A stretch of DNA of 64,000 bases from Cephalotrichum gorgonifer (lineage: Eukaryota > Ascomycota > Sordariomycetes > Microascales > Microascaceae): the NCBI GenBank assembly GCA_900312665.1, contig ONZQ02000017.1, positions 186,001-250,000 on the forward strand, read 5' to 3'. Positions 53,967 through 64,000 of the stretch are shown one piece after another. The notes under the pieces were generated by a model, which was not told where the DNA came from, did no database searches, and was given only the letters and a program-made list of their open reading frames with translations. A program made the position numbers and the translations under genes. Each line of letters opens with the position of its first letter. Within the stretch, counting starts at the first letter, position 1.

Positions 53967-56156
53967 TCACGACTTGAAAACACTCTCCACATAGTTCTTC
54001 CTCACAGTCCACATCCTCGCTCGCTTCCCATAAATGAACAACGGCACCGTGGTAAGCATCAGAACTAACTGAATCACCCCCGTCCAGATGAATACCAGGC
54101 GCGAGCCATCAGACGACAGCCAGTGCGTGAAGAACAGGCTGAAAACTAGGCCGTGGAAGATATTCTTCGTGAAGTTTAGGGTGACGAGGGCCTCGCCCGC
54201 ATACTGCCGGTAGCTGTCGACGCAGAAGGTGATGGACGTGGTAGACCCCAGCGAGCACCCGAAGGAGATGATACCGAAGAAGACGGTGGGGACTATCCAG
54301 TGGTCTCGCTCCTCTGCGGACCAGCCAAACCCCATGAGCCCGGCGACGGTACTGATGAGGATGGGGATGGCCATAACGAGTCTGAATTCGGGCTCGTAAA
54401 GACCCCCGTTGCGACGGGCCATGGCCTTGACGACGATATCCGACACTTTACCCGCGACGGCAGTACCAAAAAGACCCCCAATGAAGGGTGATATGTACAC
54501 GAGGCCTGTCTGTAATGGGGTGAAGTTGTACGAATCCTTATCCTGATAGATCATAGCCATGGACTCGGAGATGACGATTAGCCAGCCGACCGAGCACGCA
54601 TAGACGGCCGAGGACCAGAGCACAGCGGGGTACGAATACAATATGAACGGGCGAAGCATGGCCGTTATCCAGCTATCGGGTCGGAGGCGTCCGTTGTAGG
54701 GGCGCAGTTGTTGTCTGAAACTCCGGGCTGGTAGATGTCTTAGGGTTGTTGTGTAGCCATTTCCGCCGCTGGATGCGTTAGGGACATCAGGAATACCGCT
54801 TTCAGTGTCCGCTGGAACAGCAGGCGTATTGGCAGTCCTATCGCCTTTGCTGATAGCGCTATTTGTAGATGATGTGTGTTCAGCCCGGCTCTTCTCGGGG
54901 CCATGGTCGGGCGAAGCCTCCTTCTCAGTGCCGGAAGGTTGTCTGGAACCCCAGAGTAACCATCCCGATCCCGGCGAAGTGCTTGAGATTGCCCGGCGCC
55001 AGAATCATCTTCCCGCCCATCTTCCCGCTCATCAGCCAGGGCAAATTCGACCGTCTGCTTGGGTTCGTTATCCTTGCCAGAACCTCCGTCCTCCTCAATA
55101 TTCTCCGCGCGAGGCGTGGGCGGAGTAGATTGTACGGCCGCCGGATCGAGCCCCACCACAGGGTCAAGTACGCCAACCGCCGGGGGCGGGTTTGAACCGT
55201 CCCCGTAGCGTGACGAAAGGCGGCGAATGAAATTCGGGCGCGTCCTAGGCTTTGGGGTAGGCGACCGGTCCCAAAACGTCTCCGGGACGAAGAGGAAGAG
55301 CATACCCACCCAGAAGGCGACGATTACTGTTATGATCCTGTGCCACCGATTAGAATTCCGCAGCTTCAGATCAGAGAAGCCGGAATAGTTACCAGAAGAC
55401 CCATCGCCAACCGAGATTCTGAATGATAACCGCAGATATCAGCGGTACGATGTTCTTGCCCCCCAGCAGCAGAAGCGTATAAATCCCAATCCGAAACGCG
55501 CGCTCATGTAGGAAGAAGATCTCGGCAATCGTCGCAGAGGGTAGGCACTCCACAGGGCTTACAGCTATCCCCTGGACAATCCTCGCCACTATGAGCGACG
55601 GGAAGCTCGGGCTGAGGGCGCACCAAACGCAGCTCAAGACAAAGATGACAGCGCTGGCCAGATACACCGGCCTCTTTCCGTACAGTATCGCCGTCGGCGA
55701 AGCGACCACGGAGCCGATACCTAGCCCCATCATGAACATGCCAGTCGTAAGCGCGACCTCTTCAACCTCGACATCGTAGTCGTGTCCAATGTCCGCGAAG
55801 CCCGCCGCGAGGAGGGGGCCTATGCCGCCGCCTACCATGCAGTAGAACCCCACGGTCAGTAGTGCGGCATCGCGTCGCCAGGTGGGCCAGTTCAGCGGGT
55901 CGTTCGCGGAGTCTTCGGGCTGGGGCTCGAGGATGAACTTTCCGTTCTCGGTCTTCTTAACAGTGCGCGGCTCCGGTTTTCTAGGTGTGGGTACGGGCGC
56001 GGCTGAATAGGAGGTGCTCCGCCGTGGCGTCGCGGGGCGGCTGGAGTCGTAGCCCGTGGGTAACGAGGAGTTGACTGTCCTGGCTGGTGCGTGGTGGAGA
56101 CCGAGGGGTTCGTTCTGGTGGCTGGCGAGCAGGAGTACGGAGCCTTTGCAAGGCAT
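53967..56156 (-). CDS. MFS transporter (DHA1-like) with long cytoplasmic linker
   Basis: Exon 1 (56156-55393) encodes a polar N-terminus ending ENGKFILEPQPEDSANDPLN, then helices 1-6 with GFADIGHDYDVEVEEVALTT, GLGIGSVVASPTAILYGKRP, ARIVQGIAVSPVECLPSATI and LGWRWVFW. A 55-nt intron joins IITVIVAFWVGMLFLFVPET in phase. A ~200-residue Ser/Pro/acidic central loop follows, as in the fungal group whose linker carries LRPYSGRL-type sequence (here RQQLRPYNGRLRPDSWITAM). Helices 7-12 follow (FILYSYPAVLWSSAVYACSV, FTPLQTGLVYISPFIGGLFG). The frame before about 55000 differs from the frame after it. I found no intron that joins them in phase, so a small indel or an unrecognised intron lies in 54900-55010. 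Twelve helices, plasma-membrane efflux or uptake; substrate unknown. Confidence 0.82.
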
Positions 56157-58458
56157 CTAGTCAGATGGCGGGGAGGACATCGGGGTGCAGGAGTGAGTTT
56201 GTGGCTTACCAGGCACTTCGATGGTGCTTTTATCGTTCAGAACCCCCATGCTCCACCTCGGGGGACCATCGTTGCTGTCATCATGGCCAGGTTTCGGGCC
56301 TTCTGGGCGTCTTTGCTGGAATAGGTCTTTCCAATGGGTTCCTGCCATTATATCGGTAAGAAACCGATGCTAGCGCTCCACGGCACAGCGAGAGAGAGCC
56401 GCCTATAAATTGTGCGTAGACAATATTTAAACCAACGAGGTCCAGAGCTCCGACTTCAGGCAAGTTAGGGACAGGCGGGAGGTTGATCTAATAGTAAACG
56501 CCGAAATGACAAATGTATCACTCAACCCCCACGCATAAAAAGGTGCTCACCCAAATCTATAAGATAATATATTGAAGAGCAAGCGGGGCCTAGAAATGTG
56601 GTGAGAAGCAAAGCCGGTTCCCGAGATACAGGCCAAAACAAGGCCAAGCTGTAGGGCATGGCGGTGGAGCATGACGGGCCATGTTGCTGCAGCTGACCAC
56701 TTTCAAGAGACACACACCTTGCGTGACCAGCTCTACTCGTGGTTAGTGACTATATGGTGTCTGCCATCATCCCGCCTGCGCGTCTTTCCCGATGCCCATC
56801 AAATTAGGACCAGACATGTACGACCCTTGTACGGCCCGAGGTGTTGTGCTTTTTTTTTGTACGATCCAAGAATTATTCTTAATAATTTGGACAATGACAT
56901 CAAAACTCGGCTCATCCCCTCATTCTCACACTCTCACTTGGTTCTTGCCCGTACTGCAAAGCTGCAGCTGAGCCGACCGCCTGCAACTACTTAGCCTAGA
57001 GACGGGAAGAGCTGCGTTCCAGGCCCTTGTGATGCGTATAGCCCGCGTAGGAGGCGGGGGATGGGGAATGCGGCGGGGGAACGGAATACAGTAAGTGTGT
57101 TTCGCATGACTGATGACGCAAAAAAAGCCTCGGGGTTGGGGAATAACTTGTTAATTGTATGTAGAGCTTCTAGCTGCGGGCTGAACTAAAACCATGAAAT
57201 CCAGCCGCCTAGTTATGTTTCGTTTTGCTTTGTTTCCTTGACTAAAACTCGGCCATATTCCCCTCAGATTGTCGATTCTTTCTAGTCACTAGTAAAAGAT
57301 TCCAAGGTATTTTAGGGGTCCTCGATGCATGTGATAGCTCAGGATTGAAGGGTCCAGTCCCGTGCCCCCTGGAAGCGGCCATCTGCGTACTTGTATGCGG
57401 GGTGTGGTCACCCGTCGGGAACATGATCCTTTACTTATACGACGATCCTTCCTGTGGGGAGGCCATAAGGAGGAAAACAAGAGCTTGATGGTTGAGAGAA
57501 GCATGTCCTCCTGCATATGAAGTCGATTCTATCCCGGGACGGTGGCCATGGAAGTCGGAATCCGCTAAGGACTGTGTAACAACTCACCTGCCGATCAAGC
57601 GGGCTTAGCTTTCAGTATTAAGGGCATTTCTGGCGAGTCTAAACCCAATACTAGCCAGGGAGTCCAAGCACGTAGCGCTGGCAAAACATACCTTGCCAAG
57701 AATACCGTACGTCATTTCCCACTGTTGCTTGGCACTTTGGCAGGGTCGGGTCAGTACAGGCAAGGAGATAATCGCTGCGGGGATGCACATGCGCTTAGCC
57801 AGCTTAACCCCGCATTAGGGAAACCTGTAATACGCACGAACCAACGGGTCTAGACCAGGAGGCCACCCACCCACATTTCACCCAACCACATTTCACTCAC
57901 CTGCATTTCACAGCAATTTTAGCACCACATGAGCAGATGACTACTTCGAGTAACACACTGTTGGCAAGCTCCATTCCTTGAAGTGTAGTTTCTTGACAGT
58001 GGCTCGGTCATATTTCTAAATAACGTGCCAGGGTGTTAGTCAAGGCCGTTAGCCAGAAGCTCAGCTTTGTCCTTGGTCGAAGAGAGCTAGCCCCAATACT
58101 TAAATAACATGCTTCAAACCACTCCCCTCGTAATGCCAAGCTCTGGATATGAAGTCGGAGAGTCTCTCTCGCTACTCGTGTCCAGACTCAAGAGGAGCGT
58201 CTCTCGCCATCATATTCTGATTTCTAGAAGCGACAGAATCTCCCTTGTCAATGGATGTAAGATAACCAATCTGATGCACAAACTTAGTCGCCGAAACTAC
58301 AGTGGAACTCAACAGTAATGACGCTTGGAGGAAACGAACAAAAGGTATGGGTATCGGTCTACTATCGAAGCGTATCTATATCAGGACAGTAGGAAAGTTT
58401 CAGGAGAGGAAAACAACGAAATAGGGCAGCGTAGGAAACAAGCGAAGATCCCCCTATC
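56157..58458. other. gene-free stretch, 2.3 kb
   Basis: No supportable gene; only short frames without motif. A 15-bp repeat (three copies of c(c/t)(a/g)catttca) occurs at 57871-57915. Confidence 0.5.
57871..57915. repeat. 15-bp tandem repeat, three units
   Basis: ccacatttca recurs at 57871 and 57886, and ctgcatttca at 57901, each 15 nt apart. Confidence 0.75.
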
Positions 58459-59514
58459 CTACTCCCCAGCCAACCCGAAGGTCTCATTGGGATATCCCGC
58501 TAATTCCTGGTCAAGCAAGGCCAGTATCTCCCTGTAGCTCGCCTTCCCCTCCCCAATATACTCCAGCGAGTCCTCGAGCAGATCGTGGTTCTCCATGAAC
58601 AGGATTACTGCCAATGACGACACAGGATCCAGTTGCCCCTGAGCCACTTCAATGAGCGCCACATCGGCCAAGTTGAAGTAGAACCCATCCTTTTTCCATG
58701 TATGCCTGTTAGTCGTCTTGTTGCAGAGTAGATCCTCATTATCCGCATCCACGATGAACGAGTAGCTCGCGCAGACAGCGCGGTCAAGAGTGATCCCCGA
58801 CGCGGCGTCGCCCTCGGTGATGAAGTTATAAGCTGCGTAGCCATCACGCTTCACATTCATCTCGAAGTCCAGAGCGTTCTCCTCGAACCCGCGGAACACC
58901 TCTTCCTTAACCGCGTGGAGGGTATGGAGGTAGGTTCGCCCGAACTGGACCACCTGGCCAATGGTAGACCTCCCTGGTGTCTCATACGAGAGCAACGGGG
59001 TCTTTTTACGCTGACTTGCGATGTAGTATAGTCCCTCGTCACTTACGTGATACAGAATCAGGTTCGACCAGCAAGTTGCCGTCCCTAGGAAACGCCGTAG
59101 CGACCATGGGATCCGGATCCCCTTGTGGCCCCCGACGAGCGGGACATACCGGTCTCCAAGCTCAGGATCGTCCAGGTCCCTATAGCAATCTCCTCTAGGC
59201 TGCAGCTCTTGAAGTAGGACAAGACGATGGTTCAGCAAGTCGATACGTTCGCTCACATCCAGATCAGGCGGGAACTCGGGCACGATCTCGTCCTCGGTGA
59301 GACGGAAGCCGCACAGCTCCCATGCAAGGCCGTCACACTCGTCGTCGCCGGCCACGAACCGGTGGAGGACACGGCCGAAGACCCTGAGATCCCCTTTGGC
59401 GTCTGGGAGGAGGATCTTCCAGAATGGACCATTGGTATAGCCCTCGAGGCGCGAATCGCTCATGCTGGCGCGGGTGAGATCCTTCAGGCGGCCGAGAACG
59501 GTGTTTTGAGCCAT
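58459..59514 (-). CDS. hypothetical protein, 351 aa, unrecognised
   Basis: An intronless frame with protein-like composition: MAQNTVLGRLKDLTRASMSD, then FWKILLPDAKGDLRVFGRVL, a Leu-rich helix HRLVLLQELQ, GDRYVPLVGGHKGIRIPWSL, ILYHVSDEGLYYIASQRKKT, GFYFNLADVALIEVAQGQLD and an acidic, helical end. It has mixed alpha/beta character with no signal peptide or membrane segment, so it is probably cytosolic or nuclear. I do not recognise a family and assign no function. Both flanks are long gene-free stretches, so context gives nothing. The length and the absence of stops across 1 kb, together with balanced codon use, support it as a real gene. Confidence 0.68.
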   Translation of the reverse strand: MAQNTVLGRLKDLTRASMSDSRLEGYTNGPFWKILLPDAKGDLRVFGRVLHRFVAGDDECDGLAWELCGFRLTEDEIVPEFPPDLDVSERIDLLNHRLVLLQELQPRGDCYRDLDDPELGDRYVPLVGGHKGIRIPWSLRRFLGTATCWSNLILYHVSDEGLYYIASQRKKTPLLSYETPGRSTIGQVVQFGRTYLHTLHAVKEEVFRGFEENALDFEMNVKRDGYAAYNFITEGDAASGITLDRAVCASYSFIVDADNEDLLCNKTTNRHTWKKDGFYFNLADVALIEVAQGQLDPVSSLAVILFMENHDLLEDSLEYIGEGKASYREILALLDQELAGYPNETFGLAGE

Positions 59515-62500
59515 TCTAGTAGGTGATCTTAGCGCAGTAGTAGAAAAAGGATAGACTAGTATAGTATGGAGCGTCTCCAGTGCATATGCTGATGGATCTG
59601 AGAAGCTGTATATTTACTGCTTTAGCTGGGGTGGGCGGAGGTTGTGAGTGACGGTAGCGATGTGAGTATCATGAAATGCTCGGGTATATATGTGTTCAAG
59701 CCGCCGCCTTGCAACAATGTAAGATGGTAATGAATGACCGCTTTCATGAATTCCTGAGCGATCAAGTAGTGAACTCTATCGGAAGCTCTAGTCAATATCT
59801 AGGACTACGGTTCCCCTTTTGCAGCATTTTCTATGTGGCTTTGTTTGTTGGGTAGCCCCTTGGAATTCAAAGGACATGATGCAGCCTCACCAAGATATAG
59901 TCCAGATGGCCATGTCCTCGCAAACAATGGCAGGTTGTTTCTACAGAAGCCTGATGTTCATTGACTGGCTACTGGGGTACTTCTCCGGGAATGTCATATA
60001 GAGAAGTGCATCATGCACCACGGAAGGCACAGTATGAAAGAACTTACCTTTGATCAACCTCATATTTTCTATTGTCACATTCCTTAGTTTAGACCTACAC
60101 CATAACTGGAAACTTCCTGTCATTCAGAAGTAGTGTCCAGAACATCTTGGGTTCATATAACCGCACAAACATAACCGTCATACGCCGGGCGTTTCTAGCA
60201 TCTGGTTACCTAGATATCAGTGAGCTCCATGGACCCCATATGTTTTATAATGCGCCTATAGGTACTTCAATGAATACCTGTAACTAAGCTTGTAACTGTC
60301 ACTTAAACTTCCAGTCCCAAGTTGACTATCCGTGGCTACAGAACCAGCCACCTTCACATTCCTATGGGGGTGGCCTCTGTCATGTCTTCGACCACCTAGT
60401 GGTGTTTGCATGGGCTCTTCCCGTAAGACGGTCTGATATGCGGTATATCCCAAGCAGGTCTTGCGCCCACGTCCCTGTCCAGGCAATTCGATAATGTCAT
60501 GCTCAGCCAACTCCTGGTTCGTAGGAGAAGAAGCACCGACAAGCTCGTAAGCCAAAACTTACGCAGTTGATGGACAGCCTTTTCTTCGTTTGTAGTGTTT
60601 GACATAATCATCCTTATCGATATCGGGGTTCCAAGGATACAAGTGAGGATAGGGTACCCATCATAAATTTAAACTGCCAACCTGTGTAACAATTAGGAGT
60701 CGCTGGTAGGCTTACATCATTCCCTTCGAAAAAGCCAGTTCTTGGTAAATGGAACTGTTATCATTACTCACAGTGTGTACAGAACACAGTGGAGAGATTG
60801 GAGATACTTCGAAGGGGTGTTGAAAGTAGAGATCTTCCATACAGGAGGATTGCTTTGTATTTAACAACAGTACTTCAATGTCTTTCAATGCTCATCCGCT
60901 TGCTTATCCAAATTAATCTGCAATTCAAAGCAATAAGGAGGATTATCAAGTCGCCTGTTTTGATCTTCCGGTTCCCGCCGCTCGACTTCAGCAGATCGCC
61001 CTGCCTCCTCCTTCCTGTACTACGTATGTCCTTGATTATCCCCCTTTCCAGCCCACGGAAGCGGTCGTGCTCCATACACGACTACCTTGAAGTGGCTAGC
61101 TGATTGACTGTCGATACTTACACGGAACGGAACCGTGCAGCCAAAGCGTGACATACGGAGTACAGCGATCATCCTCGAACATTGAATTGTATGAGTGTTA
61201 CCCACCATCAGTTTGGGGGCAGGGAACAGATAATATTAACTGACGTGATGCAAATAAATAGGCAATATGGGCCCCGATCGGGGATGGGGGGGATGGATCC
61301 ACAGGTAATATGTCGCGTGCTATAGTGTGCTTCCTTGTCGAAATCCTGAAACATTAACCGCTGGTCCACGCCCCCGGGACGTGCCTGTAGTAGTGGACTT
61401 GGGGGACAGTGCAAGCTTGCGCCGGCCCGGGAACCGGATTACCCACCTCAGTCTGCCCTGGCGTCCGTCGAAACGCTTGAGCGCCGTCCAGCGGGGCCCA
61501 AGAAGCCTGGCAGACAGGACGATCCAGGGGGCGATAGCGACGTCACTCTCGGGCCATGGGAGGGGGGCTGTGGGACAGGGGTCGGGGCGTTTGTGTTGGC
61601 TGAGGTTGGAGTTAATCCGCGAGTTCTCCACTCAGATAAGCAAGGCTCAGTGTATGAGGATTCTCCCCGATAACTGCGAGAAAGAAGGGGGGGGAGGGAG
61701 GGAGGCTGCGCCCGTCTCTATGCCCCTGAAGATCTCGTATAATTGTCAATGTTACCCCGTAAAATGTTCGCGCATTAGGTGTTGGTGTTCACATGTGGAG
61801 GTGTGTGTGGAGTTTCGCCTGTCGCAGGATTTCCCACCAAGACCAAGAGCTCGGCGGCGGACAGGGGCCCACTGGAAGGAGGCTTGCCTCTCGGGGGGAG
61901 GGAAAGTCCAGCCACCCACGTTCCAGAGCAAGGATTTGGGCTGGTTTCCCACGTCGCGGGACCTTAAAACCTGTTAAGAAGCGGGGCCTTCCCCGCAATT
62001 GATTCTTGTTGCTAGCTTCTCGTCTAGCTTCTCGTCCAACATTCAATAATGTAACTAGCATATCCGAATCGCGGTCGCGTTCGACAATACTCTCCACATG
62101 CTCCACATGAGCTACGTCCCAGCACTCCAGCTGGCAGGCCAGTCGCGCAATCTGTCTCGTCTCCAGTCTTTGGAATCCTGTGGTTGCGTCATGTAATCAG
62201 GCTGCCTATTACCCCTTAACCTTGCACCTCAGCTCCGAGTCGGTCTAATGTGCTCATCTTCGGATACGAACAATTGCATTTCGGCAGTTTTTTGATGGTG
62301 GGGGAGGACACATCGGATGTACTTGTACAAGTCCAATAACAATTGCAAGTTTATCCAATAATTACATGGGCAAATGGTATTCTGCCCAGCCCGTCCCTCT
62401 CTCCTTCCTTCCTAAAGCAATAGTATACATGCAGTCGGAAGTACCCCCCAATGTACCTTCCCGACTGTTTTCTAGTGTTGGCGACCCAAGTCAAGCCAGC

Positions 62501-62714
62501 CAATCGCGGTGTGAGTTGGAGGCGAACCCGTGGTCCCCTGGACTCAGCCACCTTCCTCCAATGTCACCCACACCAGCCCGTTTTTGGCTCAATTCGCCCA
62601 TTGCTCACGCCACCACCCCTTCCATCCAACTGTTGACTAGCGCCCGGTCAGACCCAGGCGAAGGGCGGTTGGACCCCGGATTTCTGGGGCTCGCTCGTCG
62701 CCTTTCCAGGCTTC
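59515..62714. other. gene-free stretch, 3.2 kb
   Basis: The longest region without a supportable gene. The left part is AT-rich. The right part from ~61300 is GC-rich, with overlapping open frames on both strands (61327-61977, 61789-62106) caused by base composition, and a G-run cluster at 61687-61711. Confidence 0.5.
61687..61711 (+). other. G-rich tract, potential G-quadruplex
   Basis: A run of eight G, then aggg-aggg-agg on the plus strand, with single-base linkers, inside the gene-free stretch. Confidence 0.55.
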
Positions 62715-63851
62715 TCAGCCCCACAGCAATATGTTGTCCTCGGCATTTAGGACGTTGATGAGGGTGTACTGCAAAGAGAGATGAAATCGTTAGCCGAATT
62801 TCTCCTTTTTCTCTCGTAATCTTACGCGAAGGGACAGGAATGGTGGGAACTAATAAAAAAAAACGGCGGGGGGGGGGGGGGTATTGTAACATACCTCCAT
62901 GAAGCGGGCCTTGCCGAAAGCCACGTCCCCTATCCAGTTGTCCTCGTTGTTCACCGGCCGCAGGCCGAGCTCCTCCAGACTCGACCACCATTTCATCCAC
63001 GTCTCCAGCTTCCTGGGGATGTGGAGCTGTTCCTTGTCGGTCCAGAAGTGCACCTCGAGCAGCAGTTGACCAAAGGGGAGGACGGGCTGCTTGTCGCCGG
63101 CCTCCTTGATCGTGTGCTCGACGAAGGAGGTCAAGGCGTCGAACTCGGCGCCTTCGATGTCCATCTTTATGATGTCGACGTACTCGTGCCCGTTCGCCTT
63201 CATCAGGTCCTGGACGGTGTAGAACGGCGGGTCCCTCTTGGGGTCCGTCTCCTTACCGATCCCCGCCTTGGTGAAGTGCGCCCGCGAGGTGAACGGTCCC
63301 TTGGCGACCTCGCTCGCCCAGGAGTCGACCGAGAAGTCGTACCCCCAGATCTGCACGTTCGTCCGCTCCATCATGGCCTCCTCGAACGAGGAGTCGCGGT
63401 TCACGCCGAGGGAGTAGATGACCATCTCCCTCGCGGGGTTTTCCGCCGACGAGGGGCCCGGTGCCTCCTTCTCGTAGCGCGACATGCCGCAGACCACCTT
63501 CCCGCCGTCGCCCAGCTTGCCGACCCGCTCGAGGTCGTGCGGGCAGAAGAAGCTGGGGCGCGCAAAGTCCCACACGTTGTACGGGTTGTTGTAGCCGTCG
63601 GGGAAATCGCGGTCCAGGCCGACGTGCTCGACCATCTTCTCGCGGTCCTTCACCGCCTGGCCCCATATTTTCTCCGCCAGGTTGAGTCGCGCCAGGAGGT
63701 GCTGTGAGACGCCGGCGTTGGGCTTCTTGAAGAAGTCGAAGCTGGGGCGGGTTTCTGTCCGCGAGGCGAGGGCGGCGAGGAGGAGTATGACGGCGAACGC
63801 CGAGACGCCCGCGATGAGCTTGGGGACTGTGACGGCACGTGCGAGCATCAT
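62715..63851 (-). CDS. FkbM/METTL24-like methyltransferase, type II membrane protein
   Basis: Two exons (63851-62895 and 62768-62715) give 336 aa; the last exon encodes YTLINVLNAEDNILLWG. Residues ~12-30 form one uncleaved hydrophobic anchor (LIAGVSAFAVILLLAALAS) after a short basic tail, the layout of a Golgi/ER type II protein. Next comes SFFCPHDLERVGKLGDGGKV with VCGMSRYE, a Cys- and Asp-containing block typical of the Methyltransf_24/METTL24-like group. The SAM-binding fold follows (MVIYSLGVNRDSSFEEAMME), then VDIIKMDIEGAEFDALTSF, the FkbM-type motif. PFGQLLLEVHFWTDKEQL and WWSSLEELGLRPVNNEDN close the domain. Lumenal SAM-dependent transfer or a related glycan role is inferred. The intron contains A-runs and a long G-run (62868-62881). 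Confidence 0.88.
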
Positions 63852-64000
63852 GGCGGAATGGGAGCAAAAGACAAGCTAGAGTAAACGGGGGCGGGAGGAT
63901 GTAAAAGAGAGACGGAGGGGGAGAGAGAGAAATATTAAGGAATAATAGTACAAAGACTTGAGGCGGTAGGGAGAAAGTTGATTTGTCCCTTCACGCGCCT
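63852..64000. other. upstream region at right window edge
   Basis: 149 bp upstream of the methyltransferase start, with a purine-rich gagagaga tract; the window ends here. Confidence 0.4.

Noticed and set aside
61327..61977. 216-aa plus-strand frame in GC-rich DNA
   Set aside because: Composition-driven; equally long antisense frames overlap it and no family motif is visible.
63021..63867. Long frames opposite the methyltransferase gene
   Set aside because: Shadows of GC-rich third positions of the real gene on the minus strand.
1..64000. CRISPR array, bacterial operon or provirus
   Set aside because: Spliceosomal introns and fungal families throughout; tandem repeats seen are adjacent units without spacers.

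Overview
The window looks like a contig from a filamentous ascomycete (Pezizomycotina). Genes lie on both strands without operons. Many carry short GT-AG introns, mostly about 45-90 nt. The gene content is typical of these fungi: Zn2Cys6 regulators, a HET-type N-terminus, a DUF7580 protein, an NLR-like WD40 domain, a Ytp1 protein, a GMC oxidoreductase and a type II NADH dehydrogenase. I cannot place genus or class from the sequence alone. Functional calls rest on reading translated motifs and remembered family signatures; no database search was run.

Layout: 1-12.4 kb holds the 3' end of a WD40 beta-propeller gene that runs off the left edge, a GMC oxidoreductase, a regulator-like gene without a visible zinc cluster, and a divergent pair (DUF7580 protein and C2H2 protein) separated by an 18-nt tandem repeat. 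12.9-15 kb is an 11-exon sugar/quinate-type MFS transporter. 15-21.8 kb is gene-poor: a decayed NAD(P)-epimerase pseudogene, a four-helix membrane protein, and a striking 33-bp tandem repeat that encodes an 11-residue glycine-zipper-like repeat.

21.9-32.2 kb holds an SDR head-to-head with a Zn2Cys6 factor, a second Zn2Cys6 factor convergent with it, a Ytp1-family membrane protein and a secreted alpha/beta hydrolase. 33-36 kb holds a HET-type N-terminal stub and a frameshifted MYND protein. 37-44.9 kb holds a GST, a GFA/CENP-V-type zinc protein, a secreted DUF4360 protein, an NDH-2 dehydrogenase and an NmrA-like protein. 45.9-48 kb holds a third Zn2Cys6 factor, divergent from the NmrA gene, and an intron-bearing tRNA (probably Ile-UAU) with a poly-T terminator. 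48-64 kb holds an F-box-like protein, a divergent pair of cell-surface proteins, a second MFS transporter, an unrecognised 351-aa protein and a METTL24/FkbM-like type II membrane methyltransferase. Long stretches between these are gene-free.

How genes may work together: the strongest pattern is a repeated two-gene module. Two visibly paralogous Zn2Cys6 factors (23.7 kb and 45.9 kb) each sit head-to-head with a Rossmann-fold oxidoreductase (SDR and NmrA-like), which suggests local regulator-target pairs. Several genes belong to families linked to fungal self/non-self recognition (WD40 tail, HET stub, DUF7580), but no complete NLR or HET executor is present. I see no PKS/NRPS backbone, CRISPR array, rRNA gene or intact transposon.
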